The notes: generated from the sequence alone by a model not told the origin. DNA of 64,000 nucleotides from Acanthosepion lycidas (GCA_963932145.1 OZ010600.1:50866657-50930656), one strand, 5' to 3'. Shown: positions 47,621 through 59,989, counted from the stretch's first letter. A program made the numbers and translations.

Positions 47621-48499
47621 ATCTGCCATTGTTTGTGCTGTTCTTGAAGCTTATTTCTATTCTGAAACTCTCTTTACTGATTGATAATTGAGCCAAAATA
47701 ATTGAATTGTTTCACTACTTTAAGTTACTGATCACCAAATTTTATCTTGGTTGAAAGCTCCTTCGCATTGCTTTTCTTTTTACTTTACTGTCTATGCTAT
47801 TGTGATAAAATACCAATTAAGCGAGTGGTTCAAATCTCAAATCAGAAATCCAGGGTCATAATTCTGAAGGTCATGAATCAGTCTTACAAGTCAAAAGTAC
47901 CAGACACTGGTGCGCATAAATCAAAAGGGGTACAAAAGTTCATATCCATGACTTGCAATATACAACTACCCACAACTTCACCCACAGAGAACAACACAGT
48001 AACATTCTTTTATTGGGGTAAAAAAAATCTGTGATTGGTCAAGACTGGTAGGCAGGCACAAAAATTACCATGTTTTGAGGCTTTACTAAAATAGAACTGA
48101 TTTTGACAAACAGCACAGAATGCAAATTCCCTTTTTGAGGTAAAACACAGTTTTCTCTTTTGTTGCTACAGCTATATCGTGAAGGTGTTTCATCCAGGTT
48201 CTTCATCAGACCAATGAGTTCTTTGACAGCTAAATTATCTGTTGTCTGCAAAATAAATATTTGTGATCTCCAACATCACAAACGTGTTCACTAACCACAA
48301 AATTATATCCAGTGATGAATCAAGAGAAGAATAGTAATAAATAAATTATTAGTTTCTCTCATCTGTGACTTTCTTGCTTTAAAATTTAAAACTAATAACA
48401 TCTTGTTAAGCCAAAACTTCCTTGGACTTTGATAATATTGATGTAGATTTGAACTTAGAGCAGTTTGATCTACTCTCTTCAGTTTTCATTTATTTATTT

Positions 48500-49520
48500 G
48501 ACTGTAACAGCTTGTAGTGGATCCCCTGGAGGTGGGAGCGTGATATGAAAGTGCGGCCCGAGCGCCCCCATATCGCAAAAGTGATGAGGTCACAAGAGGC
48601 CCGCTAACATAGATGTTAAATTCGACAAGGTGAAACAACACAGACGACAGAATGAAGATATATAGGATATATACTAATTTATTATAGAAAGAAATGAAGG
48701 TGGTCGGAAAGGTAGAGATGCAGACGTTCCGATGGTCGAGGTAGGTGTATACAGGGAAGGTTGGTTGTCGTAGTTGAGGTCGATGTTGGTCGTTGCAGAT
48801 GATCGTTGCTGGTCGTTGCAGATGATCGTTGCTGGTCATCGAAGCTGATCGCTGCTGGTCAGGATGCCAACTTGACGTGTCGGGAAGGAAAGAGGAGCTG
48901 GCGTTGTGATGTTGTTTGGGCATATCAAAAATCCAGTGCTGGCGTTGCGTGTCCACTGGTCGAGTCTGATGTCAAAACCTCCCATAATAATTGTACCAGT
49001 AGTGTACGGGAAAAGGTTACGGACGACGTGCGGGCAGCCAGTAGGGACGGAATGCCGAGAGTCGAACATGGGCAAGGAGCCAGAAGTAAGAAGCGAAGTA
49101 AAGAGAGAAGGAAAAGTTTCCAACTATCGTCAAGTTGGCAGACAAAAAAAAATGGAAGTGTAACTTAATATGCAGCCCGGTGGTCGATGTTTCTGGCCAC
49201 TGACTGTTTCAGTCGCGGCCCCTGAATTCGGCGAGAAGTCACTGTAATATGGTATGGAAGACTAGCAACAGAATCAGTATAGCTAATACTGTAAAATTTA
49301 TCTAAAAAATGAGTCGAGATTAGCTACAAGAAAACCAAGGCCTAAAAATGCTTAGAAGTATATTACGACTAGGTTCGTCATACAACTGAACTAAAAAGGT
49401 AATTAGCTAGTCTCCACCACATAATTAGCAGCGTGTAGGGAGCACAACCGAAAGGTCAAGGTCAAAATGACCTGTCCTCTTCCGGTTTAGGGAGCAGCCA
49501 AAGGCAGCCATGATAAGTTT
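48500..49520. other. GC-rich, foreign-looking block inside intron 1
   Basis: CpG and GC content are clearly higher than in the flanks. Edges lie near 48505 and 49510. A short tandem repeat (ggtcgttgcagatgatcgtt and variants) lies at 48788-48855. Overlapping frames on both strands (up to 156 codons at 48486-48956 minus) have no recognisable domain. It could be an LTR or an untranslated part of a mobile element inserted recently enough to keep its composition. Confidence 0.4.
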
Positions 49521-50369
49521 TTAACTTTAAATGTTGACTTGCTGTCTATAAGAATTTCCATGGAGAACACTTGATTTGCTGGATTTTATCAGTTGTTCTA
49601 ATGTTGGCAGGCTAATGTAATCATAACAAACTAACTTTATCTCTTCAGGAATTGATTATTCTGTTTCAACTTTATTGTTGATGTTTCTGGCTCTGAAATA
49701 TTTTCATTTTACAAACAACACCTTCATGAAGTGATTTCAATGATTTATTTATGAATATAGTGACAAGTTATATTAAATTCCTTTAATGTAGAAAGAGATC
49801 TGAATGCGATTTAGGATTTGCAAAGAAAAAAAACTGTCATGGTTTTCTACAAATTTTATGTGTGAGACAGTGCTGAAAAGTTCTCAGTCGAATCCACTCC
49901 CCAAAATATGATGAAATAACCAATTTTTTTTTATTTTTTTTTAAATTCCTTCTTGGTCAGATTGAGAAAATTTTAGTAGGCCCTCAAATTATAGGTTTTA
50001 AAAGCATTTAACAATTGATAGCTACTTTCTACCTGATAAAGAACTTTGCTTCTATTGTAAATTGTGTATTACATCCTTATAATGCATAAATGATACAAAA
50101 ACCGAATTTTAAAAATTAAAACAACTAAATGCTAACATCTGTAGGCATTTTTTCTTTAGTTGTCCTTTGATCTTAACAGAAATGTGATTGAAAATGCATG
50201 ATCCGAAACATTTGAGCAATAATGAAAAATGAAAATAAAAATTAGATAATCTCCCTTGACAAGCAGTTTACAATCAGATTATTCTGCAAAAAAAGATGTC
50301 AAATGAAATAGTTTAATTAGAATGAAATAGAGATCAGTTGAAGGCTTTTATTGGTGGGGATGTTGCTAA

Positions 50370-50875
50370 AAGAAGATTCTTGACAAAATCCAAATTGCAA
50401 TATGTAATGTTATTGGTCCTGACCTGCTATCTTGACTTTAGTCACTTTCCCACTGTCATGTTGTGGCATCACTCTCTGTTTTCTATAAATATTTTCCTGG
50501 CAATTATTCTAATGAGCTTTTCTCCTAGGTACCTTGACCACATGAATACTAGCATACTACTAGATTGACAAATAGGTCATTTTACTGCTGAAATAGCTAG
50601 ATGTAACTATAAGTTCTATTCTAATAGTTTCTTTTCTCACACTACTTGCCTGTGAAACTCTCTTCTGGTTTCTTGCTTCCCTGATACCTACAATCTTCAA
50701 AAATGTAAATGCAACATCAATTGCAACCTTCTGTCTTCCTGAAGCCTGTTCTTTTATTGTCCTTTCTCATCACTAAAATTTTCTCATTCTCTTCCCCTCC
50801 CAGTAACTTTTTGTGTCTTAGTGACATTATCACTTTGTTTGGGGTGAAATTATTTTAAAAAAACATAGAGGGCTG
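50370..50875 (+). pseudogene. LINE family 1, C-terminal fragment
   Basis: tcttgacaaaatccaaattg is the KILDKIQ region. TGGCATCACTCTCTGTTTTC, then ataaatattttcctggcaat, parallels 41240-41290. The 3' end gtgacattatcactttgttt, then ggggtgaaattatt and an A tract, closes it at 50875. Confidence 0.7.
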
Positions 50876-51164
50876 TTGATCAATGCCTGCAGGCCTTTAA
50901 TTGGTTGTGACATCACTAAAACATAAACATTTTTGAGCCATCAATTAAGCTATTAAAGTAAAATCAGAGATATCCAGTTTTGGGGAGGTGAATAAGGCTC
51001 TGATCATTCTTGATTGAGTCTACCAGAAAAGGAGGTCCGATGCAATGGACAGGCCATAATTTTCATTTTTTTTTTTTTTTTTAAATCTACTCTAGTTAAA
51101 ATAGAAAGCAAATCACTAAAATGAAAGTATTTTAATCACTAGATCATCTAGGTGCTGTAAGTTT

Positions 51165-51330
51165 GGATGTGCAGGTGGTGTAACAGATAATGGTTCAGAA
51201 TTAGAAATCACAGAGCCAAGTTCTAATTTAGTTGAGTTTGTTATATTCACCTACCTGCAAATATCTTGGGAAAGGTAAGATTCCACCTCTTCTCCTCCAG
51301 TTATGCGTTAATTAGTAGGCCTTGTGTCAG
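51165..51330 (+). repeat. SINE (type A), 5' half
   Basis: tgcaggtggtgtaacagata (A-box-like), tattcacctacctgc, atatcttgggaaaggta and ctcctccagttatg follow the type A order. The 3' half is absent. Confidence 0.6.
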
Positions 51331-52118
51331 TAAATCATTATCTCAAAAAAATATTGTTATCTAAAAATATTTTCTGGTTTTAAATAACCTGCAAAAGGTT
51401 GATATGCCATAAAATAACTTCTTTTTTTTTATCAAGACATTGTTAAAATTATTCCATCTTCATTATTATAGTTTATTTTGATTTTATATGCAAATGCACA
51501 ACATGCTACCTCAAAATCAGGGAATTTGATCGCAAAAACAGATTCCTTAATCCAACACCTAATTTCCACTATTTGGAATCAATGAATCTAATCTAACACA
51601 GTTATATTACTTGAAGATTATCTAAAATTTTAACTATATAATATTTAGGCTATGATCTATAGTGTCAGATTAAGTGCATTGACAAGAATGGAAATTGTTG
51701 ATAAATAAATATTTGTTGCGTAAAATAAATGCTTTTTTTTTTTTTCTTCATTATCAGGCTATGGACTTGATTTCTCTATGTAGATAGCAGTCTGTTACAT
51801 TAATTTTGTGTACCTTGTTCAAAGTCCTCAAAACTTTTTGGCTAGCCTTGTGTGCAAGCGCGTGTACTCACACACACATTTCTTCTCTTGAATCCATTTC
51901 TTTTCGTCAAATGGATTTTCTTTGCAATAATAATAATTATTTTTTTAAGAAAAAGCTTAGTTACTGCTTATCAGTTGTTTTTATTCTGCCTGCTTAAAAA
52001 TAATTAGTTCTTGCTGCATCTCCAACTTTTCTTTGTATATACATCAACCCAATCCAAAATCTTTCTATCTTTTATTCTCTGCATGCAAGCACTTGTCGAT
52101 ATCTGCAATTGTTTTTAG

Positions 52119-52229
52119 GTGATGTTGATAGGGGACAGTGGTGTTGGAAAGACGTGTCTCCTCGTACGGTTTAAAGATGGTGCTTTTCTTTCTGGTAGCT
52201 TCATATCCACAGTTGGTATTGACTTCCGG
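52119..52229 (+). CDS. RAB26: Rab26-like GTPase, exon 2 (P-loop and switch I)
   Basis: The exon is 111 nt and encodes residues 70-106. It opens with [12 protein letters not shown], the nucleotide-binding P-loop (GDSGVGKT, residues 74-81; Lys80 and Thr81 contact phosphate and Mg). [15 protein letters not shown] follows, a signature of the Rab26/Rab37 group. Switch I has Thr100 and STVGIDFR (RabF1-type). Ser76 and LLVR favour Rab26 over Rab37. The acceptor TTTTTAG|GTG and donor CGG|GTGAGT are canonical, and both ends are phase 0. The next exon continues the strand without a gap. Confidence 0.95.
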
Positions 52230-54226
52230 GTGAGTATACAATGTTTCTTCTTTTGTTTTGTTCTCCTCTAAATGTAGCAATCCAAAGATGCTGGTTGCTT
52301 GTGTCCTTGTACGATATTCAAGATGAAGCAATGGGCATTAATGAAGAAAGAAGACCCTTGTTTATGCGACAAAAAAGAAACAAATTGCAACCATTCAGGA
52401 TGAAGTGTAAAGCCCAAGGTTGCTGCTGGATTATTTGCTTTCTCAATAATGCAATAAATGATTGAGGGAACGTTTTTCTCATCTCCATAGAGATGACTGT
52501 CTGCTGTGCTCTTCAGTCTTGCATTTCTCTACTTCTTTTTATCTTTAAGGAAGAAAAACTCTTCCGTGCCAAAAAAAAAAAAAAAAACGTCTGCCATTTT
52601 ATTTGCTGCTTTGATTTTCAGTGTACTTTTACTATTCTTGTTATTCTGAAGTTTATTAATTATATTTTTGTCAATAGTTATAATACGGTATAAAATTATA
52701 AATGGTATTTATTACTGAATTTTTTAATTTTTCATCTTAATTTCAGTTGCTATTTATTGCAACTTTCACACTGTCATTTTACAATTGTTAGTAAGCAGAC
52801 TGAATTGAAAATAAAGGATAATAAGCCTTTATTCTTTATTTCCAATCCGTATTTCATATTAATCCTTTGAGAAAGATAATCTAGAAATTGCAATAAAAAA
52901 AACAATATATTCAGTTGAATGCTAGTCAAAAACTTAGTAACTGACAATACATCATAAGAAATTCAAATACTATTATAAATGACCTTGTCAAGAAAAATAA
53001 ATTTTAAAATTGACAAGATATAGTAATTTTAAAATAAAATTCATAAAACTTCCTTAAAGGCTGCCATTAAGCCTGATACCAAATAAAGTTGTATTTAAAG
53101 AAAAACATCATAAATATCATTTTATATATACCTGAAGTTATTTCCCTTGAGAAATCACATTATTTAGCCTGAGTGGCAAACCTGAACTATTCATATTAAA
53201 TTACAAATTGAACTGGAAATTGATTCATTCCTTAAATTAGCGCAAAACTGTTGAAATACTCTGAAATATTTTCTTTTGTGCCACTGTATAAAACATGTAT
53301 ATACAAAAATTGGATTTTTTTTTTTAATTTAAATTATTTTTTAATAGGTGTAGATTTGTAAAATGCATCTTCCTTTTGACAAAGTTATTGATACTGATTG
53401 TGAAATTGGTTGTATTTCATGGTATTTCAATGGTTATTCATAAACTGAATAATGTTTTGTAAATGATCAGATAAGATTATTCTTTATCTTCTCTTTCATT
53501 CTGCTTGTTTATTTTGATTATTATCACTGAATTGTAAGTGCTGTATATAAAAGTGGATAGTGTAGAAGTTGTAATGTATATAAAAGTTGTAACTTGTGTA
53601 AAACTTGTTCCAATTCTTTGAAAGGAATTGTGATTTATCAAACTAAAAAGAAGATTGATTTATATTTTTTTGAGCTGAAGTATTTTTTTTTTTTTTTTTT
53701 TGTTCTTTCATTAATAACACTCAGTCATGGAGTTCTTTTTGTACTGGCATATTTGAGTTGGAAAGTAAGGGAAAGACTATTTATAAAGTCATGGTATAAC
53801 AAGATAGACAAAGAACACTGAAATTTGTTTTAAAGCAACAAAAATGAAAACAGGAGTTGAAAAATTATTTATTAGAATAATAATTATAATAATAGAAAAT
53901 TTACATTTTTATGTGAAACAAATTTTAATATCAGTTTTTTTTCAAAGCATTATTAAGTTTGCTTTGCCATTTTGTAGTTTTTATATTAGAAAGGAAACCA
54001 TTTGTAATAATTATGAATGATGTTATCAAATGGTTATGGTTGGTTCCAAAAACTTTATTGGAAATGAAGTAAAAAGAAGATAATTTCAAATCAATAAATT
54101 AATCAATAAATGCAATTTCCATAAAGCTGTTTATTTATGGATTCAATTTTTCATGAAGCTGTTTATAACAACAAATTTGTATGTGTATGTATGTATTTGT
54201 GTGTATGCTTAAATAATAGATTTGTA

Positions 54227-54328
54227 TTAGGTTGGTGCAAAAATACTGATGTAATAATGTTGTTTTTTGGCATACTTTTTAACATCAAAAAACGACATTA
54301 TTACATCATTATTTTTGCACCAACCTAA
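54227..54328. mobile_element. MADE1-like mariner MITE palindrome, copy 3 (102 bp)
   Basis: Same length as copy 2, with TA at 54225-54226 and 54329-54330. The terminal TTAGGTTGGTGCAAAAAT is identical in the first bases to the other copies. The arms are slightly more diverged than in copy 2. Confidence 0.88.
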
Positions 54329-56036
54329 TACTTTTTCAGAATGGGTTGGAAGTAAATTTACCTGAAATTCATTTCAGAAAAAGAAAAAAAAAAAAAAATG
54401 AATCTTTTTTTTTTTTTTTTTTTTTTTTTTAAGCTAGTCTGAAAATAAAATGAGCATTTACCTTAAACTCAAGACAGAAAAGCTGGGAGAATATATTAAT
54501 AACTTTCAACTTGAACTAAGAATTATGAAGAAAAGATAAAGAATAAATATTAATGGCATTTTTAAATTTTCATTCTTTTCTTTCATCACGAGAAGCACCA
54601 GCTTATCACAAAAAGTACTAATGATTTATTAAGCGCACACACACACACATTTCTTTCTTAGTTTTTGTATCTGATGAAACCTAGAAAGCCGAAACACATA
54701 ATCAAATAGTTTTTCATTTATCAAATTTCTTCAAAACTTTGTTGGGATTCTATATTCTATTTTATACACACACACACACCCTCATCAATTTCTTCTTTTT
54801 TTTTTTTTTTTTCCGAAATTCAGTTTGCAGACATCCTGTGTTTTAATTTGATCTTAAATTGCTCCATTTTCAGAATTGTGAATTCTTCACAATATTTTGC
54901 CAGATTTATTTTTACAGGTCATTCTCTCCATGCAAAATTTACAATTTTTCTTCTTTCAAAAGATTTTATGTTCTTTATTGTTATTTCTTAATCAAATGTA
55001 TTATCTTGGAATTAAAATCTTCCTCAATAATTACTTGCTTTGCTACTAATTAAAAAAAGGAAATCCCTGAAAATATTTATAGCTTTTCATTTTCTATTAA
55101 TTAAGCGAAAATACTTTATTTTTATTACATTACAATTAATACAATGTATTTTTTACTTTACAGATGATCATTTGTGTGTTAATTTAACTAAATCCTCTTT
55201 AAACAATGAAGATCTCATTTTTACTTTTTCTTTTTCAAAGTACATTTTTTTTCTCACTACTACTGATAATAGTAGGAGGAGGAATATTATTTCTTGGTGA
55301 ATGGAAGCAGATGAGAGAGTGCATTTTATTCGTTTCTTTGTTGCAGTTCTTCCTATCAGAAAAATCTTCACTGAGCATCTCAAATAAAATTCTGTGCTTG
55401 TTATTGTCAAAGTTGTAATCAGTATAGAAGCAGGTAGAATTTAGGGTAGATGCTTCTTGCGTCACATAAAAGCAAGAAATTTCAAGCAAAAGAAAAATCA
55501 AGATAATGATTCTTCAACTAATTGTTTAATATTCTTTCCAATTTTGTAAGAATGAACTTTTCTCTGGTTAATATTGGGATCATTAATTTTATAAACCATT
55601 GACACTGGAAAGAATAAAAACAGAAATTCAAATGATAGTGAAATTCTTTATTACATAAAAAGTCGAGTACTCTGTTGTAAGGTAAAAGATTCTCTGAAGT
55701 TCTCTACAAAAAAAAAAAAAACACTGAAAGATGTCATACTAATTTCCAATATAATTACTATGAGCTAAGAAATAGGAATTTGACTTTTTTTTTTTTTTTT
55801 TACAACCCTTTACTAGTTTTCCAATACTATCCAAAAATATTTAAGTTTTTGATATTTTAGAAGTACAAGGCAATTGCAAAATTATACTTCTATCTACAAG
55901 TTAAAAGTAATCAGGCATAAATTATCACATTCTATTTGCCAAGCTTAAAATAACAGAAACTTTTATTTCCACTACATCATTAGAAGAGATGGGCAAATTA
56001 CCAATCTTGAACTCTTATGGAGAAGTAAAAGTATTA

Positions 56037-56046
<10 letters not shown>

Positions 56047-56084
<38 letters not shown>
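56047..56084. repeat. (AC)n microsatellite
   Basis: A pure AC run ends directly at the left edge of the mariner relic. Confidence 0.95.
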
Positions 56085-56091
<7 letters not shown>

Positions 56092-56095
56092 CATG

Positions 56096-57267
56096 AGAGG
56101 TAGTTGAAAAGTTCTTGGCCTAATCAAGAAGCACTTTAAAAAACATAAATTTGATGTTGAGACATGTGATTAGACTTTGGGAAGTGGGTTATGTTCAGAA
56201 TTTTTCAGCAGCTTTCTATTTGACATAAATGGATTATAATGAACATATTGTTTCTTTAAATTATTTTTTAAATTTTAAATCTTTATTGGCTGACCAAAAA
56301 GTTTATTTGGTCTATTAAAGACAAAAACCTAAAACAAATTTTTTTTTTTTAAATATTTAATAAGAATATTCTCTAAAAACTGAAAATAATGGTTAACCAA
56401 ATATCTGGTGAATGCAACAGGTAAGGGAAATCTTCCCAGCTAAGCTGTAAGAATTTTTATCTTGTCACTTTGGTCTAGTGTTATTCTGCTGGAATATTTC
56501 ACATACTCTCTTAACTAATTCTGGATACTTTTCATCAATTGCTGCTTTCACTTAGTCTAATTAGGAGCAATACTTTTTCAAATCAATCATTTAGTTCTTC
56601 ACAAAGCATTCATAATAGAGGGCTTCCTTTCAGTTCACCTTTGGATAAAAAGTAGCTTTTGCTACATGATCTTTTGTCTTCCACATTGTCGTAAAGTATA
56701 CATATTTCATCACTTATCACAGTTTGTTTAAAAATTGAACTTTTAAATGTGGTCCAGTGTTTTTGTAATATCTTAATTTGATTGTTATCACCTTCAAGTG
56801 GTTTAGCCATCTTTGGAGCATCAGTCAGTGAGAAGCCTAAACTACTTTTAACATGTTTGATTATTTACAATACCTTCTCCATAAACTGCAGAAACTATGT
56901 ATTTGCATTTGAATCCCATTTTTACTTTTCTTATAATGAATTTTAATAGGAAAAGAATGTTGCCCATTTTCTTCCATCTTCAGTATCAGTCAATAAACAC
57001 AAATTTTGATATTTCTTACAAAAATGCATGCTGATATGACAATAGCTGTCACAATGCAATTTGAAATAATGTTTTTGAATGTAACTTTAAAATTAAACAC
57101 ACTTACTGCCATGTAACACCAAATGCACAACAAACTTTTTAGACTATCGAATACAAGATATTGAAATGTTCTTAGTACAACCCATTTCCCAAAATCTTTC
57201 CAAATAACCAAACATCAAAATTTCTTAATCCCTTTTTTCTTTGGACCAAGAACTTTTCAGCATCCCC
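56096..57267 (-). mobile_element. Decayed mariner element (~1.17 kb) with transposase relic
   Basis: The left terminus aggtagttgaaaagttcttgg and the complement of the right terminus ggggatgctgaaaagttctt form inverted repeats; TA follows the right end at 57268-57269. On the minus strand, ISDEICILYDNVEDKRSC (about 56720-56665) corresponds to the catalytic '(T/S)GDEKWILYDNVKRKRSW' block of mariner transposases, with the D-E-K-W partly lost. A piece WEDFPYLLHSPDIW (about 56440) corresponds to 'GWEVLPHPPYSPDLAPSD'. There are many stops, so it is inactive. Confidence 0.72.
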
Positions 57268-57819
57268 TAATATATTTTGTTTAATTTATTTTTGTATTTT
57301 AAATTCTTAATTTTTTGTTTTTATAATGAATATACTGTTAATTATTTTCCCCCTTTTCTTTTTTCTTTTTTTTTTTTTTTTAAAGATGTTTTGATTTAAT
57401 CTTTCATTTATTATTCAGTAGCAAACTTCAGGAATAAACCTTCCATTATGCATGGAAATAAAAGTATTTAACCTTCTTTCACTTTACCTCTGATCTCAAA
57501 CATTTAAATTTAGAAAAAATGCTTCATGAAAGATAATGGCCAGTGCTTGTTTCTTTCTACAAAATTTTTAATGTACATTGTTGTTATCTTAGTATAAACA
57601 ACTATATACTCGATAGGTGTGAGATCTTTTGGATGTCTTCATTTTCCAAGGATTATAAAAACATAATTAAATCAATTCCGCCCATTATTTTCAGTACTTA
57701 CCTACTGTTTAATTACATATTGTTTATTTTGCAGAAAACTACTTTTGTTTGAATAAAATGATCTTTCTTATTCAGTGAGGTATTCAGACTAATTATTTGT
57801 GTGATTTCTAGGTACTTTG

Positions 57820-58100
57820 ACGTGGTGTAATGGTTAGCAAGCTTGTCTCACTAGATGAATTACAACTGAATAGTGAGCTTTTCCTCACTGGGTGCCCCAT
57901 ACTTTCAGCATTGTGCCACATCTAAGCTGCACTTAACAAATCACCATCACTGAAATCATATAATGGCTAATCATCATTAACATATTCCAGAGCTGGAAAC
58001 TACAATAATTTACTCCCCTTAATTCAGAACTGATCTCTAATAAGATCTGAAACTGATATTCTCTAATCTAATCTCCTGTAGTCATATAATCAGCCTCTAT
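57820..58100 (+). repeat. tRNA-derived SINE-like unit
   Basis: gacgtggtgtaatggttagca is a good A-box-like start; the B box is weak. The body (gtgccccatactttcagc, aatcaccatcactg) does not match types A or B. It may be a third family. Confidence 0.4.
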
Positions 58101-58376
58101 ATATTTACTATGGATTTCCTCATTTACAATTGTGAAAGAGTATGAAAGCACTCTTCTGTCAAAAAGTTAGAAAAATGCAGAAGCATGACAATAATGGATA
58201 ATCTTTGTTGCCAACACCTGAAATTTCCACATGCCCAGTTTTTCATCTTGAAAATTCAGACACAAAATGATTTTATTTTATTAAAATTACTCTTATCTTA
58301 ATTCATTATTTTGACTTCTTGTAAGACTTTCATTTTACATGTAATTTATTCTTTTTTGTTTTGTTGATCATTTCAG

Positions 58377-58418
58377 AACAAAGTGGTTGATGTTGATGGC
58401 ACAAAAATTAAACTCCAG
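58377..58418 (+). CDS. RAB26: Rab26-like GTPase, exon 3 (42-nt exon)
   Basis: It encodes residues 107-120, NKVVDVDGTKIKLQ, which follows IDFR directly as in Rab26 (NKVLDVDG.K.KLQ). It forms the beta strands between switch I and the WDTAGQE motif (G3) and ends just before that motif. Flanking sites are tttcag|AAC and CAG|GTCAGT, and both boundaries are phase 0. The next exon, expected to start with a W/M-WDTAGQE coding sequence, was not found before 64000, so the gene is incomplete here. Confidence 0.93.
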
Positions 58419-58742
58419 GTCAGTGACTTCCTTTTTTTCTTTTTTCTTTTTTTTTTTTTTTTAATTATTCCATATATGATTTGACACCAAAATTTTGTGA
58501 TCATTTTTGTTTCAAATTACCATTAGAACATTTTCCTTTCTTGCTTTTGTTACCATCATACTTCAGCTGATCTATTATTCAGCATTTGTCAGGTGGATAA
58601 TCCCCCAAATAAAAATTTCTTCTGTTTTTATGGACTGTGCTAAAGATTGTGGTAACAGCATCAAGAACTTGAAGCAGACGTTCCATATTTCAAGCAAAAT
58701 AATAGACAAGAAAATTTTTGTCTATATTTCTCAGATTCTAAT

Positions 58743-59085
58743 TATTTACAATATTTGAACTGTTGTCCTCATCTTTACTGTCAAGGACACATGGCCCAGT
58801 GTTGGTTGATTGATCCAAAAAAAAATGACTTGATCCACAGTTATGAGTTCAATCCCTGGCCTCAGTGGAGAGAACAAAAACTTGGTGAGTTATCGAGGTG
58901 AATTAACTAAAACTGAGATGTCCAAAAGGGATGGTACGTGGAATTAGAATAACCTACCCTCATGAACTAAATAAAGGGTTCAGTTCGAAATTCCAGCAAA
59001 TATCACCTGAAGAAGGCTGGAGAATACAACAGCTGACAGTAAAGATGAGGACAACAGTTCGAACAATGTAAATAGTGTAAAGGAT
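58743..59085 (+). repeat. SINE type B with an inverted copy of its tail at the 5' side
   Basis: The SINE runs from about 58786 (atggcccagtgttggttg, then gagttcaatccctgg as B box) through aataaagggttcagttcgaaatt and cacctgaagaaggctgg to aaagatgaggacaacagttc and atgtaaatagtgtaa. Immediately upstream, 58743-58783 reads atttacaatatttgaac and tgtcctcatctttactgtc, the complement of the SINE's own tail (59036-59080). Confidence 0.75.
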
Positions 59086-59989
59086 ATTTTTATTCAGAAT
59101 TTTTAATTGCACAACTCTCTGTAGTTGGTTTTATTTAAACTCATTTTGTTGAGTTATGTAACTTTTTGATTTTCTAAATAAGAACCTACCACTTTTCACT
59201 CGTACTCGTACATCCACAAAATCCCAAACCTGCATTAGTACATAATCTTTTATCTGAACTCCTTAGGATCAGAGACATTTTAATTTTTTAGTTTTTGGAA
59301 TGGTAGTAAAGATAATTTGGTCTATTGTGACACATGACATAGGGAACCTTCAGCTTTTTAATGTTTCCAAAGTCATCAAGGTAAATTAAAAGAAATCACT
59401 AAAATTAATATACTCCTAAACTGCAGAGGCAAATCTGAATAAGAGAAACATTGATAAACACCTGGGTGGCATGGGTTGCAACAAAACCATCCCATTTTCT
59501 TATTTTTTTTTTTAATATGGATCAATAGTTTGACTCTAGCCCCTGCACAAATAGAAAGTGTCAATAATTAAGCCATTGTTAGTACATTGAAAACTAAAGA
59601 GTTTTTTTTTTTTTTTTTTTTTTTGTTTAATCATTTGTATAGGATAAATTTCTTTCTCTTTTTAGTTTTATCACATTTTATGCATTGTCTATTGTATTTT
59701 GGGAATGTTGAATCCTGCTTCAAGGGAGCATGTAATTCCACTTTTATAACTATCAGCAAAGTGTGTCCCTTCTAAAGATAAGTCATCATAATACTTTTAT
59801 CCAAAAGAAATGGTGGCCATGACCTTTCATGCTGACTTTTGGGTTTTGAATTTCTTCAGCCCTGAGTTTTTGCTACTGCATGAACTGTTATTTGGACTCC
59901 AGATCATAGTGGTGTGACAGTTTCATCAGCAGTGACAAGCCATTCCAAAGAATTCTCTCTAGAACACTGAAAATGTTGCAAAAACAATT

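Larger units (their letters stand above)
22782..52118 (+). other. RAB26: Intron 1 of the Rab26 gene (29,337 bp)
   Basis: It starts GTACGT and ends TTTTTAG. The 22.8-25.2 kb part is extremely AT-rich, with long A and T tracts and no identified element. The rest is a mosaic of transposon relics listed separately. No additional Rab26 exon or nested host gene was recognised inside it. Confidence 0.85.
52230..58376 (+). other. RAB26: Intron 2 of the Rab26 gene (6,147 bp)
   Basis: It starts GTGAGT and ends TTTCAG. It holds a MADE1-like palindrome, a decayed mariner, a SINE-like unit and several microsatellites. The 52.3-54.1 kb part is AT-rich with nothing identified. Confidence 0.9.

Noticed and set aside
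48486..48956. 156-residue minus-strand frame in the GC-rich block
   Set aside because: It is the longest frame in the window, but overlapping frames of similar quality exist on the other strand, it contains a tandem repeat, and no domain is visible.
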